Assembly (NCBI GenBank): GCA_022828045.1
Contig: JAJEIW010000130.1
Span: forward strand, 1 to 36,668
Length of the DNA: 36,668 nucleotides
Direction: 5' to 3'
From: Acidimicrobiia bacterium
GTDB taxonomy: Bacteria; Actinomycetota; Acidimicrobiia; Acidimicrobiales; Poriferisodalaceae
The translations under genes and the position numbers were made by a program. The notes under the pieces are model-generated. The model had not been told where the DNA came from. It worked only from the letters and a program-made list of their open reading frames with translations, and did no database searches. This document shows positions 19,364 through 26,909 of this stretch, piece by piece. The number at the start of each line of letters is the position of its first letter. The stretch's first letter is position 1.

Positions 19364-19379
19364 CGCGAGCCGTCGCGTC
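19362..19379 (+). terminator. Possible hairpin at the end of the nuo operon
   Basis: A perfect 7-bp inverted repeat, GACGCGA-GCCG-TCGCGTC, starts at the nuoN stop codon. There is no U-rich tract after it, so it could be a weak terminator or simply an mRNA-end stabilising hairpin. Confidence 0.35.
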
Positions 19380-19411
19380 GCTCGGGAATAGTCTGGCGGC
19401 CCCGGGATTCT

Positions 19412-20065
19412 GTGACGATAATCGCCGCTCGACGAGTTGCCGCCCTGCTGGCTCTGCTTGCGTTGCCTGTAGCGCTCGTCGTGGTTGCGGCGAGTCCAGC
19501 CGGTGCGCATCCGCCCGAGCGCTGCTTCTTCGGATGGACCGAGGTGGACGGTGCGCCCGTGGACGGCGGTCCCGACAATCCCGTCCAAGTCTGTTTGGAT
19601 GAGCCGTGCCGCGCCTATCCGAGCATCCACTTCGTTGGAGACGCCCCTGACGATCACATCTGTGTCGCGTCCCATCGTCACCCGTGGCGCGACGGTCTCA
19701 TCCGCTTGGCTTCCTTCGCCGCGTTCTGCCCATTGCTCTATGCGTTGATCATCACGCCGGAGGCGCTGGCGCAGATGAAGGAGGCCCGGCACGTCGGCTG
19801 GCGCACGATCGCGCATCGTCGGCGGCTGTACGAGGCCCTGCCGCGGAGTCACTGGCTGGCGTGGTGGTGCGGATTCGCGCCTGCGTTCATCTTCAGCTCT
19901 GCGGCGTCACCTCTCCTGCTGGAGTGGCTGTTCCCGCCCGTCGGCACGGTCACGGTGGCGCTCTACGTTGTTGCTTGCAGTTTCGTCACCGTGGTCGGCT
20001 CGCGTGTATGGACGCGTAAACGGCGGGAAAGCGAGCGAGCGGTATTGCAGCATTCCCCAGCCTGA
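19412..20065 (+). CDS. Unrecognised secreted or membrane protein with signal peptide
   Basis: I do not recognise this 217-residue protein. It starts with a clear signal peptide (ARRVAALLALLALPVALVVVAA, likely cleaved after SPAGA near residue 32). An extracytoplasmic segment of about 60 residues follows, with Cys in ERCFFGW, QVCLDEPC and HICVAS, which may form disulfides. After that come three hydrophobic stretches (about residues 95-112, 148-166 and 174-194) and a basic tail (TRKRRESER). This layout suggests an exported loop held in the membrane. The start is GTG 19412, 17 bases after a TANNNT box (TAGTCT, 19389-19394). It is not obviously linked to nuo or to the toxin-antitoxin genes that follow. 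Confidence 0.65.
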   Translation: MTIIAARRVAALLALLALPVALVVVAASPAGAHPPERCFFGWTEVDGAPVDGGPDNPVQVCLDEPCRAYPSIHFVGDAPDDHICVASHRHPWRDGLIRLASFAAFCPLLYALIITPEALAQMKEARHVGWRTIAHRRRLYEALPRSHWLAWWCGFAPAFIFSSAASPLLLEWLFPPVGTVTVALYVVACSFVTVVGSRVWTRKRRESERAVLQHSPA

Positions 20066-20095
20066 ACTCGCCGGGGCTGCGTCTCAGCATGTGGT

Positions 20096-20121
20096 GTATA
20101 GTCTGGGTATGCGGCGTATAC
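20096..20121 (+). promoter_or_regulatory. Leaderless-type promoter and inverted repeat at the vapB start
   Basis: TATAGT (20097-20102) lies 6 bases before ATG 20109, the spacing expected for a -10 box of a leaderless mRNA. GTATA at 20096-20100 and TATAC at 20117-20121 form an inverted repeat spanning the start. Toxin-antitoxin operons are usually autorepressed by antitoxin binding to such a site. Confidence 0.5.
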
Positions 20122-20339
20122 AGCTCTACATGGAACCTGACATCGACGACGCCTTGACAGTGGTGGCTTCGCAGCGAGGCGTCTCGCGCTCGGCCTTGAT
20201 GCGCGACGCCGTGCGTGCGCTGCTTGATACCCATGGTCCAACGGAACCCGATCCCATCGATGCTCTTGTGGGATGGCTGGACGTAGAACCTAGCGACGAT
20301 ATCGATGCTGTCGTCTATGGCTACGAAACGGACACGTGA
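20109..20339 (+). CDS. VapB-type antitoxin (ribbon-helix-helix)
   Basis: This 76-residue protein has a short N-terminal strand (MRRIQLYMEPDIDDAL) followed by two helices, with VSRSALMRDAVRALL as the second. This is the layout of CopG/Arc ribbon-helix-helix DNA-binding domains. The acidic C-terminal part (DPIDALVGWLDVEPSDDIDAVVYG) is the likely toxin-binding tail. ATG 20109 is chosen because the domain begins there and a -10-like box sits just upstream. The stop overlaps the toxin start as GTGA. A second copy of the tail (DPVDALLGGLDVEPSDELDSVIYG) survives at 21264-21362, showing that this region once held a related antitoxin gene. It should neutralise the downstream PIN-domain RNase. Confidence 0.85.
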   Translation: MRRIQLYMEPDIDDALTVVASQRGVSRSALMRDAVRALLDTHGPTEPDPIDALVGWLDVEPSDDIDAVVYGYETDT

Positions 20340-20731
20340 GATTCGCTGATACTTCGTTCTGGATCGCGCTACAAGTCCGACGCGATCGCAACCACGCTTC
20401 CGCTGCGGCCCTGTGGCGCAGCAATCGGCGACCAGTGCGGACCTCGAACGTCGTGCTCGGCGAAACATGGACCTGGCTGCGAAGCCGTGCCGGTCATGCG
20501 GTCGCAGCACGGGCCATCGCCGAAGTGCGCCTCTCTGGGCGTGTCTCGGTCGCGCTGGTCGGGGAGTCGATTGACGAGCGGGCGTGGGAATGGCTTCGGC
20601 GGCATGACGAGCGCGCCTACTCCTACGTCGATGCCACCAGCTTCGAGATCATGCGTCGCGAGCGGATCACCGAGGCGCTTGCTTTCGACGGAGACTTCAG
20701 CGCAGCGGGCTTCGTGGAGCTGCGCCCGTAG
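20336..20731 (+). CDS. vapC: VapC-type toxin, PIN-domain ribonuclease
   Basis: A 131-residue PIN-domain protein. The expected acidic metal ligands are visible: D5 (FADTSFWI), E43 (VVLGETW), D99 (SYVDATSFE) and D118 or D120 (AFDGDFSAAGF). The family cleaves specific RNAs, often tRNAs, when its antitoxin is degraded. The start is GTG 20336, overlapping the antitoxin stop. All catalytic positions are intact, so the toxin should be active. The sequence after the stop is AT-rich and begins a long inverted repeat. Confidence 0.9.
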   Translation: MRFADTSFWIALQVRRDRNHASAAALWRSNRRPVRTSNVVLGETWTWLRSRAGHAVAARAIAEVRLSGRVSVALVGESIDERAWEWLRRHDERAYSYVDATSFEIMRRERITEALAFDGDFSAAGFVELRP

Positions 20732-20750
20732 CCCCCAACCGCCCGGTTTG

Positions 20751-20798
20751 CAAAGTTTTGAACGAGAAGTCAAATTCACAGCAAATTTCAAAACTTTG
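20751..20798. repeat. Perfect 12-bp inverted repeat downstream of vapC
   Basis: CAAAGTTTTGAA at 20751-20762 is matched by TTCAAAACTTTG at 20787-20798, with a 24-base spacer. The stretch is AT-rich against a GC-rich background. It lacks a GC stem and a T-tract, so it is not a typical intrinsic terminator. An operator for the now-truncated gene downstream or a recombination-associated site is more likely. Confidence 0.85.
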
Positions 20799-20878
20799 AA
20801 TCTGCAACATCGCTCCGCGACACCGAGCGATGCGTCCGACAGCCCGACTTCACCCAAACGCCGCTGCCCGCCGCGACT

Positions 20879-21196
20879 TCCGATGACTTGGACCCACTGG
20901 AGATCCAGCGTTTCCGCGACATGGCCATCAGCGAGCACGGCGACGCAGTACTTGCGTCTCTGGATGACGAAGCGCTGCTGCGTGCACTGGAACTCGTCGA
21001 TCTCTCAGGCCAGATCTGCGTCGGCAGTGTGCTGCTGTTCGGCACACAGGCCGCAGTGCGCCGTCACATCCCCGTCGCCGAAGTCGCCTTCCAGCATGTC
21101 AGCCCCGCGCTGGATGTTCTGGCGAACGACATCAGCTGCGTGCCGCTTCTTCGGGCGATGTCGGAGCTGTTCGAGCGGGTGCAGGCGCGCAATTGT
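20879..21196 (+). pseudogene. Truncated Schlafen/AlbA_2-type ATP-binding regulator fragment
   Basis: The reading frame contains DPLEIQRFRDMAIS, DDEALLRALELVD, SVLLFGTQAAVRRHIPVAEVAFQ and ELFERVQARN. I recognise the middle pattern (LLLFG...R.IP..EV.FQ) as part of the region after the AlbA_2 domain in RecG-like or Schlafen-type transcriptional regulators. The N-terminal AlbA_2 domain itself is missing: the frame opens only after a stop at 20759-20761 and has no ATG, only TTG 20888. After QARN the frame runs into unrelated sequence, while another frame carries a VapB-like tail. It therefore looks like an internal fragment left by deletions. Recognition is from memory of the family pattern, not a search. 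Confidence 0.6.
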
Positions 21197-21263
21197 GTTG
21201 CGTCTTGTCGGCGAGCGCCGCACGGCGCGCTATGTGGCCGCAGCAGCTCAGTCCGACGGGACA

Positions 21264-21362
21264 ACAGACGGCGATCCCGTCGATGCTCTCCTCGGCGGTC
21301 TCGATGTCGAACCCAGCGATGAACTCGACTCGGTCATCTATGGCTCCGACAGGGACTCATAA
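21264..21362 (+). pseudogene. Remnant of a second VapB-like antitoxin C-terminus
   Basis: This frame reads TDGDPVDALLGGLDVEPSD followed by ELDSVIYGSDRDS and a TAA stop. It aligns along its length with the tail of the antitoxin at 20109-20339 (EPDPIDALVGWLDVEPSD, then DIDAVVYGYETDT). The ribbon-helix-helix part is absent and no toxin gene follows. The fragment is joined directly to the truncated Schlafen-type sequence, so this stretch records at least two deletion or insertion events. The wider gap 20732-21487 contains no intact gene that I can support. Confidence 0.75.
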
Positions 21363-21410
21363 GGATCGCGGGTGCATCGCGGGCTCATCGAGACTGGGGT
21401 GATCGCGCCG

Positions 21411-21416
21411 TAGAGT
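21411..21416 (+). promoter_or_regulatory. Possible -10 box for the methyltransferase gene
   Basis: TAGAGT fits the TANNNT -10 pattern and lies about 70 bases before the ATG at 21488. No convincing -35 element is visible, so this is tentative. Confidence 0.3.
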
Positions 21417-21487
21417 GAGCGGCGAGTTCTCTGAAGCAACCAAGACGCACAGTTCGCAGGCCCTCCAGAACGAGCGGGGATGCTTCG

Positions 21488-24400
21488 ATGCTTGAAGGAA
21501 AGCTCCACGAGCACGATTTCAACGCCGCGCTCGCCGAGGCGATGAAGCGGATGCACGCCGACGATCGCGTCATCTTCAGCCACGAGCGCGTCGGCGTGCT
21601 CAGGCCCGTCTCCGGCGGCGGCTCGCGCCGCGTGGACGTGTTGGTGAGGGCCAAGAATCTCCTGCCGGTTGCCGTGGAGGTCGAATACGACCGCCCGGGC
21701 GCCAAGCCCGACCGCGATGCCGAGGCACGGCTGGGCCTCGAATTCGTCGGCGACGGTCGGGTGATCTCCTCAGCGATCTCGGTGCTCGCGCCCCCGCTGG
21801 CTGAGCAGTGGACCGATCACGAAGACGCCGTGAGCCGCCTCGTCGGCGGAGCGCAACTGCGGTACGCCGTCCTCTCTCGATCAGACGATGCGGCAGAGTC
21901 CCTCCGCTGGCCTCGGGCGGGCTGGCTCACCGGCACGGCGCAGTCGCTGGCCGAGCTTGCGGTCATGGTCTCGGTTCCGCCGGGTCAACTGGAGCTGGTA
22001 GCCGCCGACGCTGCCGACAAGATGCGCGGCATTTCAGAAGACCTCGCCGCCGACCTCAGCGACGACGCCAAGCTCCGGCTGGCGGCTGCGATGGGGCGGC
22101 CGTCTGGCTCGGACAGCCTCAGCGTGGTCGGCGTGGTGTGGCTGAACGCGTTTTTGTTCCAGGATCGGATCGCGCAGGCGCACCCCGATGTGCCGGAGCG
22201 TTCGGAGGCAGCGCCGGATTACGACCCGATTCCCGAGTTGGTCGGAAAGGCCTGGCAGGCGATTCGCAGGATCGACTACCGATCAGTGTTCGACCCCGCG
22301 GAGGCTGCTCTGCGAATCGTCTATCGAGATCTCGGAACGGCGCGCACCGCTCGATTGCTGGGGCGGGCGGCGCTCATCGCCGGACGGGTCGAATCGGGTG
22401 TGCTCGGCGTGTTCGACATCGGCGGTGAGCTGTTCCAGCGCCTTATCTCCGACAGGTCCGAGGCAGCGAGCTATTACACGCGGCCAGAGGTCGCGGAGTT
22501 CCTCGCCCACCTCACGGTCAACGACAGTGTGCGGCTGCCGCGCTCGGCCCGCGCGGTGGCGCTGGGCGAGTCGGATCACCTGGGCGAGGTCTTTCGCATC
22601 GCCGACTTCGCCTGCGGCACGGGAACTCTGCTCCGTGCGGCCTATCGGAGAGTTCGCGCCCTTGCGCGAGCGGCGGGAGCGCAGCCAGAAGGCTTGTCCG
22701 CGTTGCATACGCACCTGATGGAGGAAGGCTTCTGCGGCGTCGACATCTCGCCGATAGCGGCTCACCTGACTGCATCGAGCCTCTCGAACATCGAGCCCGC
22801 TGCCGATTACCGCCACACCAACATCGGCGTCGCGCAGGCATGCGGACCGACGGGAGCAACCGGATCGGTCGAGTATCTCGAAACCGATTATCTCGCCGAC
22901 CTCTTCGGATATGAGGCGTCGTCGACAGGGTCGGCACCTCGCTCTGACGCAGAAGCAGACGCACGAGGCCTGTACGCGCCCAAAGAGCGTTTCGACATCG
23001 TGATGATGAACCCGCCGTACTCGCGTTCACGCGGCGGTCAGGCCCTCTTCGACATCGCCGGGGCGACAGAAGCCGAGCGCAAGCGCGCCCAGAAGCGGGC
23101 GCAGGCCTTGGTCCGAGACACGCCGGCCGATCTCAAGGCCGGGCTTGCGGCAGTCTTCTGTGAGCTCGCGCGCCGAAAGCTCAGCCCCGGCGGGCGCGTC
23201 GGCATGGTGCTTCCCATCACCGCTGCGGCCTCTCCCGCGTGGTCGCTCATCAGGGCCATGTTCGAGACACACTTCGACGACCTCTTGCTCGTCGCATTTC
23301 CCGGCGCGACACGCGGCGGAGACAAGACGCTCTCGGCCGACACCGCCATGGGTGAGATGATCATCGCCGGCACCAGGCGATCTGAGCCCCACGCTGACCT
23401 CTCCGAGGCCGACATCATGACGGTGGCGCTCGATGAACCCTTCGGCACCATCGCCGTTGCTGCCGAGACGGGACGCTCAGTCGACGCCGCGCTCCGCGGC
23501 CGGGAGGAACAGCGGGAGGGCAACGTCACCGTCGGAACCGCGGTGAGCGGCCGCTGGACCATGCTGCCTGCTTCCGGGGGTGGGCCGTGGGCAGCCGTCG
23601 GCGCGGCGAGCTTCGGCGCCGTCGCCGTTGCCGAGCGGCTGACGCGGCGCGGCGAGTTCATGCCCCTCGACGCACACGAACCCGTATGCCGGGTAGCCAT
23701 GACGACAATCGGCGAGCTGTTCGAGCTTGGCCCGACGCATCACCGCATCGGCCATGTCGCGGGCAATGAGCCAATTGGTGCCTTCGAGCTGTGGCCGATC
23801 GCTGACGATCAAGTACGCCCCGACACGTCGTTGTGGGCATCCGATGCTGAGGCTCAGACCACCTTGACCGTTGACCCCACGCATTACGGTCACGTCGTCG
23901 GTCCACGGTTCAGCGATGCACGTGAACGTGCTCTCGTCCAGTTGCAACGCAAGCTGTCACGGACGAGTGGCGGCAAACCCAGCGACGCAGCAATCGAGGA
24001 GGCCCAAGCAGAAGCCGAAGCCGCCGAACGCTCCCGGTCGCAGAGCGCACTCGACGAGATGCGACGCTGCCGGTCCACGCTCTTCTACCAGCGGGGCATC
24101 TTCTGGCCGTCACAGGTGGCGCTTGCCGCGGTCACCGACAAACCGGTCATGGGTGGACGGGCCTGGTGTGCGCTCTTGCACGACGACCCCGTCGTCCGTT
24201 TCGGCTTCGCGATCTGGGCGAACTCGACGCTTGGGATGGTCGTCCACTGGTCGCGTGCGCAGCGCCAACAGCATGGACGCAGCAGTACGCAACTGGAAGG
24301 CATCCGACAGATGCCCTGCCCAGAATTCAACGAGACTGCAACGTACGCCAAGGCATTGGAATTGTTGGAACACGAGTCGGAACTCCTTCGCATGACACTC

Positions 24401-24562
24401 ATGCCCGCTCGTGACGCCTACCGTGATCCGGCGCGCGCGGCACTGGACGACGCAGCCGCCGGCATGCTCGGAATCCCCGACACCGAGTCGCTACGCGATC
24501 TCGCCCGCAACTGGTGCTGCGAGCCATCCGTCCACGACGGAACCCCGCCAGTGTTCGAGTGA
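21488..24562 (+). CDS. N6-adenine DNA methyltransferase, possible fused restriction-modification enzyme
   Basis: A 1024-residue protein with a typical gamma-class N6-adenine methyltransferase core. SYYTRPEVAEFL starts the core at 328, the AdoMet motif I is D373-FACGTGT, and the catalytic motif IV is N508-PPY, followed by SRSRGGQALFDIAG. GGRVGMVLPITAA matches the motif after the catalytic loop. The C-terminal 400 residues would hold target recognition. The N-terminal 110 residues contain VDVLV with D50 and VAVEVEY with E64 and E66, arranged like the strand core of PD-(D/E)XK nucleases, although a Lys in the usual place is not evident. It could be a type IIG-like single-chain enzyme or a solitary phage-defence methylase. 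No separate restriction or specificity gene is adjacent. Start ATG 21488 has GGGGA upstream. Confidence 0.85.
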   Translation: MLEGKLHEHDFNAALAEAMKRMHADDRVIFSHERVGVLRPVSGGGSRRVDVLVRAKNLLPVAVEVEYDRPGAKPDRDAEARLGLEFVGDGRVISSAISVLAPPLAEQWTDHEDAVSRLVGGAQLRYAVLSRSDDAAESLRWPRAGWLTGTAQSLAELAVMVSVPPGQLELVAADAADKMRGISEDLAADLSDDAKLRLAAAMGRPSGSDSLSVVGVVWLNAFLFQDRIAQAHPDVPERSEAAPDYDPIPELVGKAWQAIRRIDYRSVFDPAEAALRIVYRDLGTARTARLLGRAALIAGRVESGVLGVFDIGGELFQRLISDRSEAASYYTRPEVAEFLAHLTVNDSVRLPRSARAVALGESDHLGEVFRIADFACGTGTLLRAAYRRVRALARAAGAQPEGLSALHTHLMEEGFCGVDISPIAAHLTASSLSNIEPAADYRHTNIGVAQACGPTGATGSVEYLETDYLADLFGYEASSTGSAPRSDAEADARGLYAPKERFDIVMMNPPYSRSRGGQALFDIAGATEAERKRAQKRAQALVRDTPADLKAGLAAVFCELARRKLSPGGRVGMVLPITAAASPAWSLIRAMFETHFDDLLLVAFPGATRGGDKTLSADTAMGEMIIAGTRRSEPHADLSEADIMTVALDEPFGTIAVAAETGRSVDAALRGREEQREGNVTVGTAVSGRWTMLPASGGGPWAAVGAASFGAVAVAERLTRRGEFMPLDAHEPVCRVAMTTIGELFELGPTHHRIGHVAGNEPIGAFELWPIADDQVRPDTSLWASDAEAQTTLTVDPTHYGHVVGPRFSDARERALVQLQRKLSRTSGGKPSDAAIEEAQAEAEAAERSRSQSALDEMRRCRSTLFYQRGIFWPSQVALAAVTDKPVMGGRAWCALLHDDPVVRFGFAIWANSTLGMVVHWSRAQRQQHGRSSTQLEGIRQMPCPEFNETATYAKALELLEHESELLRMTLMPARDAYRDPARAALDDAAAGMLGIPDTESLRDLARNWCCEPSVHDGTPPVFE

Positions 24563-24622
24563 CCGCAGGTCGGCTCAGCGCGTCTTCCGGGGTGTGCGAC
24601 GTGTGCGCCCGTATGGAGCCTG

Positions 24623-25933
24623 TTAGGGGCCGAGGGCAGTGAGGGGCACTACGGAGATGCCGTCGGGGCGTGTGTAGGCGTAGCCGACGGGTGTCACCAC
24701 CATGAGCGCTGCTGGGGAACCGGCTCGGTCAGTGTCGACGCTTTCGGCCATTCGGTGCAGCGATGCTGCGGCTGTGTCGATCGAGGCTGGGCTGGGCGAG
24801 AGCTTGACCTCGACGGCGATCCACTCCCCGCCGAATCGTCTGCTGACGACGGCATCTGCTTCGATGCCGCTGTCGAGGCGGTAGTGCGTGATGTCGCAGT
24901 CGGCTCCCTCGGCGTAGATGCGCAGGTCTCGCACCACGAGCGACTCGAACAGCAAACCGCAGGTCTCGAGGTCGCGCAGCAGGGCATCGGGGTCTGCGCG
25001 CAGGATCGCGGCGGCCAGCGACGGGTCGGTGAAGTGCCGCTTCGGCGACCTGGTGAGGCGCGACCGCGAGCGAAGATGCGTCGGCCACGGCGGCTGGTCT
25101 TCGATCACGAAGATCTGGTGCAGAGCGTCGAGGTAGGCAGTTGCGGTCTGGTGGTTCAGCGGGCGTTCGCCACCGCTGTCCGCGGCGAGCCGTGCGACCG
25201 GCACTGTCGCAGCCGAGTTGCGGGCAAGCGAGATCATGAGCCGCTCCACCAGCACCGGGTTACGGCTGCGCGCCGACTCGCCGTTGATCTGCACGTGCCT
25301 CACCTCGTCGAGGTACTCACGCAGCCGTCGTTGTGCCTCAGCCGGCGTGGCGGCGGCGAGCCACGGCCAGCCGCCGATGCACAGCGCGTCGAGCACGTCG
25401 CGGAACTCCGGTTCAACGGCCGCGGCCTGAGCGGTCTCGCCCGCGAGCAGCGCTGCGAGCGACACTTGGCCCGTAGAGAGGCCCGACTCGAAGAGCGACA
25501 TCGGCCGCAGCCGAGTCCGCGCGATGCGGCCTGCACCGGAGTGCCGCATCCGGTCATTCGCCGGCACGGCCGACCCGGTGAGCAGGAACTGACCCGGCTC
25601 GGACGCGCGGTCGCAGGCATGGCGAACGTGGTTCCAGATCGTCGGCGCGAGCTGCCATTCGTCGAGCAGCTTGGGACGGGCGCCGTCGAGCACTGCATCG
25701 GGGCTGATGGCGGTCAGATCGCGTGCCGATGCATCGGCATCGAAGCGGACGATGCTGCGGGCGTGCCGCAGCCCGGTCCACGTCTTGCCGCAACCCTTGG
25801 GTCCCTCGATGAGCACCGCGCCCATGATGCGGAGCAGCTCGTCCACCTGCGCATCCGCGACGCGCTGCCGGTATCCCTGCGGCGTCAACGTTGCGCTGGG
25901 GCCGCCTAGCGCGGACCCCGGCTCAGCCGGCAT
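24623..25933 (-). CDS. AAA-family ATPase with DUF4143 C-terminal domain
   Basis: A 436-residue protein of the ATP-binding AAA_14/DUF4143 family found widely in bacteria and archaea and often linked to mobile or defence DNA; its exact role is not established. Walker A is GPKGCGKT (residues 44-51), Walker B is KLLDEW with D91-E92, and LLTGSA is the sensor-like strand. A winged-helix-like middle section follows. The C-terminal DUF4143 part ends with SGIEADAVVS and WIAVEVKLS, which resembles a PD-(D/E)XK nuclease-like core (D, then E-x-K). It is the only well-supported minus-strand gene of this region and is convergent with the methyltransferase, with 60 bases between them. ATG 25933 is the likely start; the upstream 224 bases are AT-rich. 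Confidence 0.88.
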   Translation of the reverse strand: MPAEPGSALGGPSATLTPQGYRQRVADAQVDELLRIMGAVLIEGPKGCGKTWTGLRHARSIVRFDADASARDLTAISPDAVLDGARPKLLDEWQLAPTIWNHVRHACDRASEPGQFLLTGSAVPANDRMRHSGAGRIARTRLRPMSLFESGLSTGQVSLAALLAGETAQAAAVEPEFRDVLDALCIGGWPWLAAATPAEAQRRLREYLDEVRHVQINGESARSRNPVLVERLMISLARNSAATVPVARLAADSGGERPLNHQTATAYLDALHQIFVIEDQPPWPTHLRSRSRLTRSPKRHFTDPSLAAAILRADPDALLRDLETCGLLFESLVVRDLRIYAEGADCDITHYRLDSGIEADAVVSRRFGGEWIAVEVKLSPSPASIDTAAASLHRMAESVDTDRAGSPAALMVVTPVGYAYTRPDGISVVPLTALGP

Positions 25934-25990
25934 CGTCCAGCCTGTGATCTCGTCGCGTTGGCACTCGCCAAGGGCGTAGAGAATTCATAT

Positions 25991-26010
25991 CTGCAAATAT
26001 AGCAAATTTA
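25991..26010. promoter_or_regulatory. AT-rich direct repeats upstream of the DUF4143 ATPase gene
   Basis: GCAAAT occurs at 25993-25998 and 26002-26007, a 9-bp period, in a run of AT-rich sequence starting 50-80 bases upstream of the minus-strand ATPase start. The minus strand reads TTTGCTATATTTGC. It looks like a promoter or repressor site. The short GCAAATTT sequence also occurs within the 20751-20798 inverted repeat. Confidence 0.4.
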
Positions 26011-26121
26011 CCATCCTGACTGTAGGAAATCCGATATTCAGAGCGTAGTGATCTTGATCTCCGGTAGCGGCGCCCCGCACTGGATGACGCAACAGCTCGT
26101 TTGTCCCGAATCAGCGACTCG

Positions 26122-26151
26122 TTGTTGCTTCCCGATCTCGTCCCCTATCGT
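26122..26151 (+). promoter_or_regulatory. Leaderless-type promoter for the small HTH gene
   Basis: TTGTTG (26122-26127) and TATCGT (26146-26151) are separated by 18 bases and sit 6 bases before GTG 26158. This is the spacing of a leaderless actinobacterial promoter. It also argues for the GTG start rather than the upstream in-frame TTG at 26101. Confidence 0.5.
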
Positions 26152-26157
26152 GACGCC

Positions 26158-26388
26158 GTGATCACTCCGCTCGGATGTGAGATGCGCGATCTCGCGCGAC
26201 AGATCGCAGATGGGTCTTCGCAGATGGGCGATATCGAGCAGCAGCAGACGCTACGGCGCGAGCTGGAACGCAAGCTTGCGGATGCCGGTGGGACCATGAA
26301 GGAGATCGCCAAGGCAGCGGGCGTTTCGCGGCTCACGGTGTATGCGTGGAGTCGTCAAGCCCACAAGGGTCGGCATCCCACGCTCTAG
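26158..26388 (+). CDS. Small helix-turn-helix DNA-binding protein
   Basis: A 76-residue protein. Residues 46-66 (TMKEIAKAAGVSRLTVYAWSR) have the pattern of a helix-turn-helix like those in resolvases and MerR/Hin-type DNA-binding segments. The first half (DLARQIADGSSQMGDIEQQQTLRRELERKLAD) is mostly helical and may mediate dimerisation. There is no effector domain. I chose GTG 26158 because a promoter-like pair ends just before it. It is transcribed divergently from the DUF4143 ATPase gene and could regulate it or the surrounding island; that is inference from position. Confidence 0.65.
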   Translation: MITPLGCEMRDLARQIADGSSQMGDIEQQQTLRRELERKLADAGGTMKEIAKAAGVSRLTVYAWSRQAHKGRHPTL

Positions 26389-26501
26389 GGTCCACGCCGA
26401 CTGCGCGGCACGGCGGTTCACCAGTGGTCGATCCCGTCGACGTACTCGTAGGGCAATTCGGGCTTTCGATACCCCGGTCGCCCTGGCGGCCATCTTCAGC
26501 A

Positions 26502-26801
26502 CTAGCGATCAAGCCTGCTGATCGGTGGATTGATGCTGTGTCGTCGCAGCATGACCGTGGCGATGTCGCGTAGTTGCTTGTCGGTGATGCGCCGCGGCCA
26601 CCGCGCCGTCACGTAGGTGTGCGTGTCAGTAACGACGGCGGCGCTGCTGCGTCGAGGCCAACCCTCGATGCGCATGACAGGCCAGCACTGTCCTGAGCTG
26701 TCCTTGACGGTGCCGATATCGCGACCTGTCAGGTCTCGCTTCCCGCGACGAACTGTGCCGATCCATCCATACCCATTCAGTATTGGAACGTCAGCGCTCA
26801 C
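26502..26801 (-). CDS. Small hypothetical protein
   Basis: A possible 99-residue minus-strand gene starting at GTG 26801 with GAGGA about 6 bases upstream. The sequence reads like a real globular protein (YGWIGTVRRGKRDLTGRDIGTV, CWPVMRIEGW, VTARWPRRITDKQLRDIATVMLRR), with no obvious motif. I do not recognise it. A plus-strand frame across the same DNA looks worse in composition. The neighbouring stretches 26389-26501 and 26802-26909 show no gene that I can support. Confidence 0.4.
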   Translation of the reverse strand: MSADVPILNGYGWIGTVRRGKRDLTGRDIGTVKDSSGQCWPVMRIEGWPRRSSAAVVTDTHTYVTARWPRRITDKQLRDIATVMLRRHSINPPISRLDR

Positions 26802-26909
26802 GGCGTCCTCGAACGCGGAAGTACTGCCCGTAACGCTATGCCCTTCTGTCCGAGTGGCGCTCCATGGGTTTCACCGTGTGTTGATGTGACAGAAGTGATC
26901 AATCGCACC

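Noticed and set aside
19362-19379. Strong intrinsic terminator after nuoN
   Set aside because: The hairpin is perfect but short and lacks a U-tract, so it is listed only as a weak possibility.
17915-19852. A 645-codon minus-strand frame opposite nuoN
   Set aside because: Low-complexity Arg/His/Gln-rich composition mirrors the plus-strand codons; nuoN is strongly supported on the other strand.
20487-21362. A single 291-codon plus-strand frame spanning the vapC end to 21362
   Set aside because: Its first part is out of frame with vapC and with the Schlafen-like fragment; only the last 33 codons resemble a protein, the VapB tail.
24755-25909. A 384-codon plus-strand frame opposite the DUF4143 ATPase
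   Set aside because: The minus-strand ATPase has clear Walker motifs, whereas the plus-strand frame has none.
26617-26889. A 90-codon plus-strand frame opposite the small minus-strand hypothetical
   Set aside because: Poor composition, no ribosome site and no pattern; the minus-strand frame has a better start and composition.
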